A stretch of 64,000 bases of DNA from Chamaecyparis obtusa (GCA_027943335.1 BSBK01006425.1:494001-558000), one strand, 5' to 3'; numbered from the stretch's first letter, positions 12,401 to 24,247 are shown. Translations and numbers: made by a program. The notes: generated from the letters alone by a model not told the origin.

Positions 12401-13537
12401 AAAGGATAGTATTTCTTTTCTTATGGGTGTAAGAAAAATGTTGAAATAAGGCTGAATTTATGTCCCCTTCTTTAAGACACTAGATTCTAGATCTCTATTT
12501 CCAAAATATTTCCTCTCCATTAAGGATATTTTTCTAGTTGGTCCCTAGGGTCTCTTAAACATCATGTGTTGTTGGGGAAATATCATTCCTAGACATTTTT
12601 TCTTGGATGTAAGTTTCTTTGTACAAAGTTCCTTTTTCTAATCAAAGACATTACCAAATGTGAGTTTGTCTCACCCCTTCACATTCATTCTAATGATGCT
12701 TAATTTATGAAACACATAGAACATAGGCATATCAATAAAAGGTAACTCCCACCATGCCTTGACACATGAATGGAATTCAGGGTGGGTGTCGCACATGATT
12801 TCATAACAAAAGGGACTAGACCCCTTATGGATCTTATTTTACCAGTCTAATAAGAGTGGATTATGATCAAACATTGTACAATGGTGTTAATTAAGAAATG
12901 AAATGAATCCTATATCTTAATTAGGCACTGAGAAGAAGAAATCAAGTCTCACCTAGATGAGGCCCACACCCTTCCTATGGCTAGACCAAGTAATCTTCTA
13001 CCCAATAAGGTTGATTTTGACAAAACCAATTTTGTTAATGCATTTGGATAAATCCACGATACTATCTATGTAGTCTTCGAGGACACCCAATTTCTATGAT
13101 GGGAAGAGGGGGGAATTGAAGTCACTAGCAATGAGCCAACACTAGGTGGGATGATGAGGAAGGGTTGCAAGTTTGTTCCAAACCCTTCTCCTTCCATTGG
13201 AAGAATGAGGTGCATAGACATTACCTACAAACCACATTATACCATCAAAGTTAAACCTGGCAGCTAAAATATTTTGATTGGAAAAGGTTAAAGCTCTATA
13301 AACCTAAGTTAGCAGGTTCCACATACTAATAATACTTCTTGGGGATCTAGAAGCTTCCACAATACAATATTGTGAACCCAACCATGAAATCCTCACAAGA
13401 GTTCTTAAGGAGGTTTCAATCATCTTAACTGCCTGAAGGAGAAGGATATCAACACCATTTTACAAAATACAATTCTTGAGGGTGAATTATTTTGGGGGGC
13501 CATTCAACCCCCTCATGTTCCAAGAGAGGAACCTCAT
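9478..13537 (-). pseudogene. LINE-A ORF2: endonuclease, reverse transcriptase, RNase H (decayed)
   Basis: Plant L1-type LINE, minus strand. The APE-type endonuclease starts at an ATG at 13537 (MRFLSWNMRGLNGP) and continues through NGVDILLLQ, NVYAPHSSNGRRRVW and a DHNPLLLDW-like end near 12840. The RT follows: IPKIKEKWHLTNFRSIS, FKLDISKAYDWAKCDFLLKIL (about 11790) and FGVSMGLRQG near 11600. A zf-RVT-like ELWKRVWKSKLIPNINLFWW is near 10400. A C-terminal RNase H starts PGWSKLNLDG near 9890. This enzyme nicks target DNA and copies the LINE RNA in place. Many stops and frameshifts across all domains; an old, dead copy. Confidence 0.85.
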
Positions 13538-14045
13538 TTTTTGTTTTGGTTGTAGAATTTAGGGTTCTCTACCTTCTATTGGTGTTTTCCCTCATGAATT
13601 CCCTTTCCCTTGTGACCCTCTATCTAGGTTGACCATATTTTATGTTAGATCCAATATCTACTTCTTATTCTTGTTGTCTTTATTTGGATCATCTATCCAT
13701 CATCGACCACCATAGAGATAGTGAGTGCACCAGGTGATAAGAAGATTTTACCCTTTGTTGGGGGGTAAGCATTGGCTTGGATGAAACAAAATTGGGGGCA
13801 ACTAAAGAAGCCACAATTTGGGGTCTAAAAAGTGATATTTATTCTTCCAAAGAATCTAGTTGCATAGAAGAAACAATCAAATTCTTCCCATGGTAAGTTT
13901 TAGAATCCATATCCAATGTAGGGGACCCATCTAGATTCATCTCCTAATCAGGCTTCCTACGGGTTTCCATAAGCTCAATAAGCCCATCCATGAAATGATG
14001 TTTATAACTATCAATATCTTAGGTTGTGCCTACAGGGCCATGTTG
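13538..14045 (-). pseudogene. LINE-A ORF1 C-terminal tail
   Basis: Low-similarity tail upstream of the LINE-A ORF2 start with stops in every minus frame, consistent with the 3' end of a LINE ORF1. It breaks off at about 14045, where a plus-strand LINE fragment starts, so most of ORF1 is missing. Confidence 0.4.
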
Positions 14046-15480
14046 AGTCTAAGGGGGGAGGATGATGTACTCTAGGGGGGGGCTGAATATTGATGTGGTT
14101 AGATCTGATATAAAAAAGAAATGGAGGATGAAGGGCCAGGTGGAAATGACAGCCATGCCTAAAGGATTTTTATCTTTTAAGTTTTCTAACTCGAAGGATC
14201 TTTCTAATTCTCTATGTGGAGGCCCTTGGATGTTTGGGGAATCTTCTCTAGCGCTTCAAAGATGGTCTTACAACCTAGATTTGAATGATTCTTTCTTTTT
14301 TTCTTCTCCAGTTTAGGTCATAATTCCTGGTCTCTTTCTGAAATATTGGAATGAAGATGTCTTCAAAGGAATGGATGGTTCCTTTGGTGAGTTGTTCTCT
14401 ATAGATCCTATGACCACATCTAGCCCCAAACTAGTTTTTTCTAGGATATGTGTTAATTTTCATCATTTATCCAATCTTCCTCAAATGATTGATATTATGT
14501 CAAAGTTAGGGAAATGGGCACAACCTCTAGAATACATAAACCTATCATTTTCTTGTTTTGTGTGTAAAAAGATGGGTCACTAGGCTAAACAATACCCCTA
14601 GAAGGAGTAGAAGGAGAAGAAAGTAAATAATGTAGAACCAAGAAAGGTCTAGAAGGAAAAAACTAGTAATGTAGGAGAATCTAAGGATTCTAGACTTAAA
14701 AAGGAAGGATAATTGAATGAAGGGGAAACTATCTCCTCTCCTATCTCCACATAAGATAAGGAAGAAAGAAATGGAAATGACTTGGCGAGGCCTAAAAAAG
14801 ATAAGGAGGTTTTAAAGGAATCTTTAAAAGATCCTAATCTTGAGTAGGGATGGACTTGGTGGAGATCAAAAAGATATGTTAGAGGAAGGGGAAATCAATG
14901 AAAGTCTTGGATCTCACTTGAATACTGAGGGGGAAGTTCTTCTTTCTAGAGTGGAAGAAACCCTAGAAATTAGAGAAGGAGATCAGAAAGAAAAATATCT
15001 TGAGGATGCACAACCTTGCAATATTTTAGGTAAAGGATCTCTATCCTTAGTTGATTAATAGGAGAACAATTTTTTGTCAGTTCCAGAGACCAAACCTCAG
15101 GGGTTTGCATGGGAGGAGGAAGAGAAGGAAAAAAAAATTAGAAAATGGTGATTCCTGGACTAAGGCTGGTCACATAAAAGGAAAGAAAAATGGAGAAAAT
15201 CAAATTGTCGGGTCTTTTCCTCACGGAGGGGTTGTGACAAGGAAAAACATGAAAGTTAATGTTGGTAACCCTAAGAAAACTCTTGGAAGGAAATCATCTA
15301 AATATATGAGAGAGGAGGAATGTAAGAAGAATATTACGGATGGTAGGCAACTTACCATGATGGAGGTATGTGCTCCTAATAGGAAATGGAGATCATATCA
15401 TGGAACATTAGAGCTCTAAATGACCTTTATAAGAAAGATATTTTGAGGAATATAGTTAGGGACCATAAAGAAAATATTAT
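14046..15480 (+). pseudogene. LINE-C fragment: ORF1 (DUF4283, zinc knuckle) and start of ORF2
   Basis: Plus-strand LINE 5' part. ORF1 begins near 14062 with a DUF4283-like RNA-binding region (KGFLSFKFSNSKDLSNSLCGGPWMFG, then LALQRWSYNLDL). It continues with PLEYINLSFSCFVCKKMGH (zinc knuckle start near 14540; a stop follows GH and the last Cys position is Tyr), then a Lys/Glu-rich tail to about 15419. ORF2 begins at an ATG at 15386, overlapping the ORF1 end in another frame, with MEIISWNIRALNDLYKKDIL, the first strand of the endonuclease, and is cut off near 15480. The rest of ORF2 is absent. ORF1 normally coats the LINE RNA. Confidence 0.72.
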
Positions 15481-16330
15481 TAGAGGTAGAAGCCTTGGTC
15501 GGTTTCTTTGGAGTCTTTTTGCATTTCCCTTTAGTGTCATTAAAAGAGGATTCTGAGTTAGAATCACTCTCTAAAACTTTCCCCATCAAGAAATCTTCAT
15601 CAGTCTCATCTTCCTTCGAGTCATAATTTTGAGATAGTGGATTATCAATCTACTTGAACTTAAGGTGTTCATAAATGAGCACCATCAAACCCTGGTGCAT
15701 AGCATGATCCCCTTGAGGTTTTTCCTTACTACCTTTCATAGTGGCATTCATAGAGCATAGTAAATAATAAGGAAAATACACTTTATCCCTATGACATAAA
15801 TGGTTAAGAAGAACCCAATGATAACCATAAACCCTAGAATACCTTCTGTCAAGGGTAATGTAATTGATAATAACATAAAGATTAGAGGGCCAAGGATTAT
15901 TGATTTTTTAGGAGAGTAATAGATATTAGCAAATTTTACCAGTTTCCTTTTCTCCTTTCAGTCTTTGGAAAGAAAGTTAAAAATTCCTTCATCATCTTTT
16001 TTTCCTTGTAGAATTTTGTACCATCACGTGGCATACTAGTAATCTCACTGATAAGAGACTCATGAACAATGATCATCTGGTTCCCCATTGTCAATCTACC
16101 CTTCTTCTAGTATTTCAGGAAATATTTGGTGATGGAGGAATCTTTACCATGCATCCTCTCCATGTACATAGTAAGACCACCCTCTTTAAGGATGTCCCAA
16201 ACATCTTCCTATTTCCTCCAATATTTTCAAGAAATCAACTCTATTCTTTTTCTATTGCCTCCCATTTCACTCTTGGAATATCCACGATTAGGGTTTATGC
16301 ACTCACTAGATCTCTAATTTTTTAAAAATT
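15481..16330 (-). pseudogene. Unrecognised plant protein family, copy B (truncated)
   Basis: Minus-strand remnant of the same family as copy A. Blocks in order: WDILKEGGLTMYMERMHG, SITKYFLKY, NQMIIVHESLISEITSMPRDG, EFLTFFPKTERR, NPWPSNLYVIINYITLDRR, YGYHWVLLNHLCHRDKVYF, HAMHQGLMVLIYEHLKF, then an acidic Ser/Lys-rich linker that ends where the LINE-C fragment begins. Matching positions in copy A include W-I-KEGG, TG-S-KG-K, the HVSILNHF segment and the ALIFRLYKF segment. One stop falls in KF*IDN. Function not known; possibly a domesticated or mobile plant gene. Confidence 0.5.
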
Positions 16331-16439
16331 GGGTCATGCCACAAAATGCCAATATTAGAGAAATAACCCAAATAGCCCATAAACCATGCAGACTAATGAT
16401 GACATTTCACTTCGGACTACCATCCCTTTTTAAAAAATA
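16331..16439. other. Junction between copy B and LINE-B
   Basis: AT-rich boundary with TTTTTTAAAAATT and CTTTTTAAAAAATAA. It probably contains the decayed poly(A) end of LINE-B. No target duplication recognised. Confidence 0.3.
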
Positions 16440-19412
16440 ATGGTCTTTAAAAACCCTTGTCATTTCATAATTCATTGCTTGGATTTGATGTTGACACTTT
16501 GCGTGCTATTAATTTTATCACTAAAGATTAGTGATTTCACCTCATACGACATATCCTCCTCTCCATTCCATCTCTTGACATCATTATTTATTACCGCCAC
16601 ATTGGCAACCCAATCAGACACACCATTTATCTCCCTATAACCATGGGTAATAATACAATTATCAAATTTAGCTATTATATCCCATGATGCCTTAATGGCA
16701 TTAGTGATAGTCCATGAAGGTTCACACTCTTTTGTTAAACATTTAACTATATTTCTTGAGTTCCCTTCAACCCACACGTTTTTACAATTCCATTTTTTTA
16801 AATCTAGGAGAAGACCTTAATAAGCCTCCATGGCTTCTGCCTTATGATTAGTTTGAGTTCCTAAAGGAACTGCCATAATATAAATGTGCTTACCTTCCTA
16901 ATCTCTTAGCATAGCACCACACCCTACAGGCCCTGGACTACCTTTAGAGGCCCCATCAAAGTTGATTTTCATCCATCCTTTAGGGGGGTTTTTCCATATG
17001 GCTTCTTCCCTTTTGGTAGTAATAATATCCTTCTTATATCTTCCTCAAAATTTCCATTTTTATAGTTGGCATGTTTATATCTCCCATAGAATTCATATTA
17101 TAAAAAATGGATCTTTGAATCTTTTGGAAAATAAAATACACATGGTTACACTTATCTCTAAAAATTCCATCATTCCTCTCCTTCCATATTCCCCACACAT
17201 ATGAGACATATAAATTTTCCATAGAGTTCTTATAGAGGAATTTTTTGAAGGATTTTTCCATGAAGAATAGAATTTTTGCATTTCCTTAGGGAAGACCAAA
17301 TCCATTTTGAACATATCAAAGAGATTGGACCATGCAAAGACAAAAAAATCACAGTGGATGAAAATGTGTTCCACCGTCTCTTCCTCCTAGCAATATAGAG
17401 AGCATCGATTAGGCATTCTGAAGCCTTTGTTTTTCAAGTTGTCAATAGTAAGAATCTTATTCTGCAATAAGATCTAGAAGAACATGTTGATCATAGGGGT
17501 AAGACCCTTCATCCAAGCATTGGACCACAAAAGAGGATCTTCTTGAGTAACATAGATCATATTGATAATTGAGGAAATAGTGAAACATCCTTTAGAGTTC
17601 ATCTTCCATATCAAAGTATCTTCTTCTTCATTAAGAATCATGGAGAACAAAAATGTTTTAAGCTGAATCAAATTTGTACTAATGACTTCTATATCCTTCC
17701 ACTTCTCCTTTTCCCAATAATCAGCAACATAATCACCAAACTTAGTTTTTCATTTCAAGGTAGAAGGACCCAATTCAAGATGGAAAATGAAAGGGTCATC
17801 ATTAAGCCAAGGGTCTTCCCAGAATATAACTTTCTTACCATTCCCAACCTTCCATTGAGTGCCCTTAACAATAAGATTTTTGTTGGGTGCAGTATTCTTC
17901 CATATATGTGATCCATTGAGTATAACATCAGAGTAGATAAAGCTTTCCAAAGTTGGGAAGTTTCTAGTGTATTTGTTCGACCATATGTGATTCCATTCAC
18001 CCATTGAGTGATAGATTCTCCAAATCTTCTTTGAGAGTAAATAAGTGTTCATCACTCTAATCCTCCTAAGACCCAAACCTCCCCTATTCTTTGGCCTACA
18101 AAATTTGTCCTAGGAAATAAGAGACATTATTTTTTGTCCTCAACTCCAGTCCACATAAATTTTCTTTGGAATTTTTTAATAGCATCCGCATACTTTCCTG
18201 GGATTTTAAAGAGTCTTAAGGAATAGATGGGAATACTCCACGGAGAGGATTTGAGAAGCTGAACTTTCCCATCTTGACTAAGGAGGGTTCCTTTCCAACT
18301 AGCTAACTTTTTATTGAAATTGTCCACTAAAGTACTCCAAAGGAATATGGAGGATTGATAAAGAGAGGAAGACCCAAGTACATATGAGGAAGAGAAGCAA
18401 TTTGACATTCCATAATATTATTGATTCTCATTTGTCTAATATAATGAGTATTAATAAAGTAAACACTACTTTTGTCCCAATTAATCATCTATCCCAGAGA
18501 TGACCCGTACTTGTTGAGAGTTTCCTTAAGAGTCTTTACTTCCTTTATATTTGCATCTTTAATGATAATCGAATCATCAACAAATTGTTGATGAGAGAAA
18601 ACCTATGACAAAGATGAAGGATGCAACCCTTTGAAAGAACTCGTGTCCGCCAAATGAGAGATGTATCTTTCCATACATTCTACCAAGATCACAAATAGAA
18701 TAGGAGACAATGGGTCCTCTTGTCTCAATCCTCTAGAGGATTTGAAGAAAGGAGAAGGGGTACCATTGATTAAAATAGAGAAAGTAGCCAAAGAAACTAA
18801 TTGTATAATCAAGTGCACATTTCTCTTGTTGAAGCCAAAAGCCTTTAATATTTTTTATAGAAAGGTCCAATCAACTCTATCATAAGCTTTAGATAAATCC
18901 ATCTTGAGGACAAATCCCTATTTTTCACCATAGATAAGGAGTGGGTATTCTCATGGACTGTGATGATGGAATCAATGATTGGTCTCCCCAACACAAAACC
19001 ATTATGTTGAGGAGATATGAGGGAAGGAAGAAAAGACAAAATCCTAGAGATGAGGATCTTATAAATAATTTTATAAAAAGAATTACAAAGACTGATAGGA
19101 TGTACCAAATCCAAAGAATCAATACTAGTGAATTTATGAATGAGGGACAAGAAGGTTCCATTCATCTCCTTTAAGATCCTCCTAGCTCCAATGAACTCTT
19201 TTACACCACAAATAACATCTTTACCAAAAATAGACCAATACATATGAAAGAAAAACATTGGGAAACCATCTAGACCAGGAGCCGTATTTCCCTCAAATGA
19301 AAAAATAGCCTTCTTAACTTCCTCTCTGGTGGGAATTGCCTGAATAGAAAAATTATGATCTTTAGTGATAATAACAGGAATACATTGAAGAATTTCCTCT
19401 TGAGTGGCCTGG
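16440..19412 (-). mobile_element. LINE-B, 5'-truncated L1-type LINE (decayed ORF2)
   Basis: Minus strand. Starts abruptly inside the RT lead-in (NQATQEEILQCIPVII, then GNTAPGLDGFPMFFFHMYW), with no endonuclease or ORF1, as expected for an incomplete target-primed reverse-transcription product. RT continues NSFYKIIYKILISRIL, RGLRQEDPLSPILFVI (about 18730) and the catalytic QFVDDSIII near 18580. The connection region contains MYLGLPLYQSS and SWKGTLLSQDGKVQLLKSSPW. A zf-RVT (CSLYC...VEHIFIHC near 17380) and RNase H (INFDGASKGSPGPVGCG near 16965; DNCIITHGYREINGVSDWVAN near 16610) follow. Frameshifts and stops are scattered. The 5' end abuts the partial LTR of a TRIM. Confidence 0.83.
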
Positions 19413-19493
19413 TTAAGATTAACAAGTCTAGTTGTTGTATCAGGCATTGAAAGGTCAATCTTTTGGTGCAATGAAAGACATACTTGTAACAAG

Positions 19494-19505
19494 TGGTATC
19501 AGAGC
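19494..19505 (+). promoter_or_regulatory. Primer-binding site of the TRIM
   Basis: TGGTATCAGAGC, the canonical initiator tRNA-Met primer site, two bases downstream of the 5' LTR end (TAACA). Confidence 0.85.
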
Positions 19506-19539
19506 TTGGTCATAGGTTTGAATCCCCTTAGGTAATACT

Positions 19540-19550
19540 AAGGGGGAGAT
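19540..19550 (+). promoter_or_regulatory. Polypurine tract of the TRIM
   Basis: AAGGGGGAGAT immediately before the TG start of the 3' LTR, the usual plus-strand primer position. Confidence 0.75.
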
Positions 19551-19688
19551 TGTTGGCAAAATGGTCACTGCTCACCTCAAGATTCATGACAAGGGAATAA
19601 TTAACTCTTGTGGATTCTATAAGTCTAGTGGTTGTATCGAGCATTGATAGGTTGATCTTTTGGTGCAACAACAACCATACTTGTAATA

Positions 19689-20240
19689 GGTAATGTCTCC
19701 ACTTCTTCAAGGCTTGAACTATAGCATAAAATTATTGATCATAAAATGAATAACTCCTCTTTGCGTCATTCAACTTTTCACTGAAATAAGAAATCCATCT
19801 ACCTTCTTGTGTTAATACTGCTCGTATTTCTATTCCACTTGCATCATACTCTACTTAGAATTAGGTAAAAATACTACACATTGTTTAGTACCTTTTTTTC
19901 AACAATTCAAAATTCCTTTTTTCTCCATGAGTCCACTTGAAATCATTCCTATCCCATCTCATTGTCTTAGTCAAATGACTGTAAACTAAACTGAAATTCC
20001 TAATGAAATTTCAATTAAAACTAGACAATGAATTAAATGATCATACCTCTCTAATACTCTTAGGTATGGGCCATTCAAAAATTTCTTTAACCTTCTCAGG
20101 ATCCATCTTTAAACCATCCAAAAATATTACAAATTCTAGATATACTATCTCCCTTTTCATGAAGGAACACTTAAACACTTATTGATATTTATCAACAACT
20201 TCTCTTCCCTTAATATTTGAAACACTTGTCTCATATGTAA
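19689..20240 (-). pseudogene. Gypsy-1 pol, left part: end of RT and RNase H (split gene)
   Basis: Minus strand, read right to left: HMRQVFQILREEKLLINI, KREIVYLEFVIFLDGLKMD, PEKVKEIFEWPIPKSIREV, RNDFKWTHGEKRNFELLKK, VEYDASGIEIRAVLTQEG, RWISYFSEKLNDAKRSYSF, then YAIVQALKKWRHYL. This is the RT thumb to RNase H segment of a Ty3/Gypsy element, and it continues the RT fragment that stops at 30915 on the far side of the LARD/Copia-2 insertion. It ends abruptly after WRHYL, where the TRIM begins, so the rest of RNase H, integrase and the 3' LTR are not in the window. Several stops. Confidence 0.85.
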
Positions 20241-20245
20241 AAAAA
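20241..20245. repeat. Left target-site duplication of the LARD element
   Basis: AAAAA here pairs with ACAAA at 30910-30914 (one difference). Deleting the inserted element and one copy puts the two Gypsy-1 RT halves in the same frame. Confidence 0.7.
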
Positions 20246-21025
20246 TGATGCAAGAGTATATTGGGTTCCTAGAAATCTTACATAATCTTGGAGGAATTTC
20301 CTTTTGGCCTAATGAAGTTCCTTGTTTTGGGGAGTTTTCAAAGATTTTGTGTGCAGATGATTTGTGGAGATCTTTGGCGTGTGCGATGAAAAGGGTTTGT
20401 TTCTTGCTATTTGTGGAGGCTTATTGTATGATCACATCTCTTTTGGTTGATGGAGGTTAAAGTTTGGATTCATCTAGTGGCTGTGTGTAACATGTTCAAT
20501 TCCTACCTGGACCAATTTAGGAGATTCACTGTGTGGTTGGTGATTGTTTTGGATTTTAATGTGTGCAGTCATGAATCATGATTATTGGGACTCATGTGGA
20601 CCTATATCCATTATCACACATCCTTATGTTATTATTGTGGTGATTGGTGTTTCACATTTTAGGTCCCGACCTATATATTTTAAAATTATTTCTTTATCTT
20701 GGGATTGATGATCAAATAAGTTGACTTGTACTCGGTAATCTTGTATATAAGCTAGGTAGTAGTTCTTGCTTAAGTAGTTGGGTGGAAGAGTTGTTGGGAT
20801 AGATCATAATGAGGATCTAAGATTCATTTCATTATATAGGCCCGAAACCAAGAAGACCTTACAAGCCAACATGTTTGAAGCCAGTTTGATGTAAATTCTG
20901 GTTGATGATAATGAGAGTTGTCATGTTCAATTTATATCTTTATGTTTCTTTGTTCTTTTTGCTATGTTGAATCTTGATGCAAGATTGGACATCTCCTTTG
21001 GACTTCTTTGATCCTGACTACATTA
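20246..21025 (+). repeat. Left LTR of the LARD element
   Basis: Starts TGATGCAAGAG and ends CATTA. Repeated at 22375-22725 and 30481-30909. A chance 70-codon open frame at 20245-20460 has a counterpart in the other LTR only because the LTRs are copies; I do not consider it a gene. Confidence 0.9.
20745..20752 (+). promoter_or_regulatory. TATA box candidate in the LARD left LTR
   Basis: TATATAAG, conserved at 30626-30633 in the right LTR. Position within the LTR fits a U3 core promoter. Confidence 0.5.
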
Positions 21026-22374
21026 AGTGGTATTTGAGAAAGTTTAATCTTATGGTGGTGTGAATCTTGGTTTTTGAACTTGTGAATCTTTAGAGGTGTT
21101 GTTTGTGAGGTGATAGAGTGTATATTTGACTCGCATCAGCGAAGGGCTTGCACAAGGTCATCAAAATGGATTTTCTATTGGAAGGTTGATTTTTAATGAT
21201 GATATAAGTGATTTGTAGATCTTGGAGTGATATATGTTTGTTCTTGAACTTAAAAATCTATAAAGGGCTTATTGTAGGGTGGAAAAAAGTGGGTATGACC
21301 TACACTTTCTATGGATTTGTGTGAGATGGATTAGAAGAGGAAATAATTTTGCTGATGATTATAAACCTTGAAATAAGTTAAGTTCTTTGATGTATCCTAT
21401 TGGTGAATAGATTGGTGAATTGAGGTAGCTTACAAAGATGTTCAATAGATATCCAACTATGAGGCAGCTGGAATCTTGCAATCAGATCGTTGATTTGAGG
21501 TAGTTGCATCTTGGGAGAGAAGGGAAGAAATTGATGAGAAAGGTTGACCAGTTGGTTGAAGATAGGGTCTCTAAGTTACTTGAGAAGAAGGTAGAGGAGA
21601 TTGTTGGTAAGCTTGAGGAGATTAGGAGGTTGAATTGCTATGACATTTACCAATCCAGAAGAGGATTTTTTGACCTGTGAAAAGGCTTGTTCAAAGAAGG
21701 AAAGAGGAAGTTAAGGTTTCTTCTAAAGAGGTAAAGCTTGAAGAAATAAACACTAACCTTTTTGAGGTTAGGGTGGTAGATGGACTCAGTTTTCATGATT
21801 AGCTGGTTGGGTCTACTATGAAAATTGTAGGGCATCTTATTGTTGGTAATGAGATTGCTGATGATGTAGAGGAGTTACCTTTTTCTAAGGGTAATGTTGA
21901 GGATGTTGATATTGATGAAATTATTCATAGGGTTTTCATTGGAGACGACAATCATGTTGTTGATGAGGAGTTGTAGACTGGGTTGTTCCTATTGGATTTT
22001 GTTACTTGTGTTATAGAATTGAAGATGGTGGTTAAGGATACAAAGGTGGATGATGAAGATGGTGGACATCTTGAATTTATTTTTTCTAATAAGCTTATGG
22101 TGGAAGGTGATGAGTTTCAAGATTCTTTTATGAAGGAGAATGCATATTTGATACATTGTGCTAAGGATGTTGATCAATTTTTTTTATTAGGTTGGATGGT
22201 TGGTTTTAGTTTAGAGGATTTAGAGGTTTGATTGGAGGAAGCAAAGGTTTCTTATGTGCAAGATTATGTTTTTACCTTTGAGGTTTGGGAAACTGATGGT
22301 CAAAGTGAGGTTGTGTTCAAATTTTCTTGCAACATCAAAGTGTGAGGCACACTTTTGTATCTATCTTGGGTGTT
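21026..22374 (+). other. Internal region of the LARD element
   Basis: Degenerate primer site TGGTATTTGAGAAAG at 21028-21042, compared with TGGTATCAGAGC. The rest is AT-rich with a hydrophilic frame fragment (LEKKVEEIVGKLEEIRRL near 21575) and an 82-codon acidic frame at 21983-22231 with no known motif. No retroviral enzyme domain seen. Confidence 0.6.
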
Positions 22375-22725
22375 TGATACAAGAGCATCTTGGGTTTCTA
22401 GAAATATTACATCATCTTGGAGGAATTTCCTTTTGGCCTGATGAAGTTCCTTGTTTTGGGCAGTTTTCAAAGATTCTATTTGTAGGCGATGTATGGAGAT
22501 CTTCGGCATGTATGATGAAAAGGGTTTGTTCCTTGCTCTTTGTGGAGCCTTTGTGTATGATCATATCTCTTTTGGTTGATGGTAGTTTGAGTTTGGATTC
22601 ATCTAGAGGCTGTTGGTAACGTGTTCATTTCCTTCCTGGACCAATTTAGGCAATTCACTATGTAGTTAGTGATTGTTGGATTTTAATGTGTGTGGTCATG
22701 GATCATGATTGTTGGAACTCATGTG
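22375..22725 (+). repeat. Right LTR of the LARD element, first part
   Basis: Starts TGATACAAGAG, matches 20246 onward and is interrupted at 22725 by Copia-2. The last five bases, ATGTG, are the Copia-2 target duplication. Confidence 0.88.
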
Positions 22726-24233
22726 TGATGATCTACAACTGATTGAATATCTAGATGAATTGAAGGAACATTGATTAGAGATCACCAAGATACTAAAGTG
22801 ATATGTAAGATGATTAAATCAGTCAATATATTATCATTGATGTCAACTAGTTTTGACAATACTTATCATGATAGTTACAAACATCTGAACATCTGTAGAA
22901 GGAAGAAAAGATGAAGAAATGAGATATCTACATAAGGAAAAGATGGATATGAAAGATAAGGATAAGGTAAATATTGGGAAACTTATTGATGAGTCTATGG
23001 CTTTATATTGTTGACTTGAGCATGTTACGTTAATCTATTATGAAGAAGAGATTTGATTTGAACAAGTTAATGTGGTTGGTAATTGAAGACTTCTATATAC
23101 ACTGAGACCATGCAGTGTATACCGAGTGACAGTAATAACTGAGTTAGTTATCACCTACACATTCAGTATTAATCAAGTTTGGTTGAAAACACTAAATGCT
23201 AAGAACAACTAACTAAAATTGATGAGCTAGATATTGTTATGATTTCAAGGTAAAGAATGAAGTTAGTTATAAGATCCATGACTGACATAATCTAGAGATG
23301 ATCTAAAGGATGATATTGAAACATGTTAAGGACACATCTTCAGAGGAAGGTTTACGCGACAAAATGGATGAAAGAGATTAAGAGGCAAAATCTGATGGCT
23401 GATATGAAAATGGTTTACTTGTCTATTTAAGAGACATGAGTTTCATTGTTGAAACATGCTAGATGAATAGAGACTACAGAGATTTCACGTGAAGACTTTA
23501 TTCATGCATTCCTAATCAAACTAGTTATAGAAAGAACTGAGTTGCAGACATTACTGAGTGTTAGAGAACTATTTACCGAGTGAAGTAAGTTGGTAAATAT
23601 TGAGGAAGTGAATTTATTAATGATCAGGTCATTTTTATGAGGATAGCATAGATCTGAATATTTTCAATTAAGTTGTATTTGAATCAGATCAAAATTGTAT
23701 CAGTTTAATCATTGATTCAAAAAAATATCTTAACCGAGTGGACTTAACAGTCTTATTATATTTCCATATGACATTCAATGAATGTTAATTATTATCTTGT
23801 TGACCCCATAGTGAATGCTAGTCAAGAATTAACTGTTAGTGATTAATCCTCTAACCAGGTCACACCTAACAGTGTGCATTATAACTTTTTATAGGGTTGG
23901 CTCCTAACCAATCTCACTTCGAAAGAGTGAATTATTTTGGGTTACCAGTCCCAGGTGGTTTCTCCCTTAGTATGGTTTCCATGTTAAATCATTGTGTTAT
24001 GTGTTATTTGTTATGATTGTTTTTCTATCATACTTTACATACTGCATAGTTGATTTAATTAGTAATCACATTTTGGATAATTACTGGTATTCGGTAAAGT
24101 GAACAGACAGATTGATATTTTATGTTACCAAGCTGCATAAATTGGTGAAATAGTTTTGAAAAGCACATTTGGGAGTTTAGGACTGTAGGATAATTGAATT
24201 AACTAATTCACCCCCCTCTCAGTTATTCTAACA
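22726..24233 (+). repeat. 5' LTR of Copia-2
   Basis: Starts TGATGATCTACAACTG and ends CAGTTATTCTAACA, preceded by the CACCCCCCTCTC run typical of this LTR group. A TATA-like TATTTAAG lies at 23424-23431. Confidence 0.92.
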
Positions 24234-24235
24234 AT

Positions 24236-24247
24236 TGCTATCAGAGC
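24236..24247 (+). promoter_or_regulatory. Primer-binding site of Copia-2
   Basis: TGCTATCAGAGC, one base from the initiator tRNA-Met primer site TGGTATCAGAGC, two bases after the LTR end. Confidence 0.85.

Larger units (their letters stand above)
19415..19688 (+). mobile_element. TRIM-like element (5' LTR truncated)
   Basis: Miniature LTR element with no coding capacity. A partial LTR (19415-19491) and a 138-bp LTR (19551-19688) share the segment AAGTCTAGTNGTTGTATC through CATACTTGTAA. Between them are only about 59 bp: primer site TGGTATCAGAGC at 19494-19505 and purine tract AAGGGGGAGA at 19540-19549, directly before the TGTTGG start of the 3' LTR. The missing first 60 bp of the 5' LTR is replaced by LINE-B. 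It could instead be an internal-deletion derivative of a larger element with short LTRs. Confidence 0.72.

Noticed and set aside
9478..15480. LINE-A and LINE-C as one LINE with a twin-priming 5' inversion
   Set aside because: The two ORF2 starts differ (MRFLSWNMRGLNGP against MEIISWNIRALNDL) and the sequence upstream of each ORF2 start does not match, so they are separate elements.
20245..20460. 71-codon frame repeated at 22254-22619 as a conserved small gene
   Set aside because: The repetition is explained by both being LTR copies of the LARD element.
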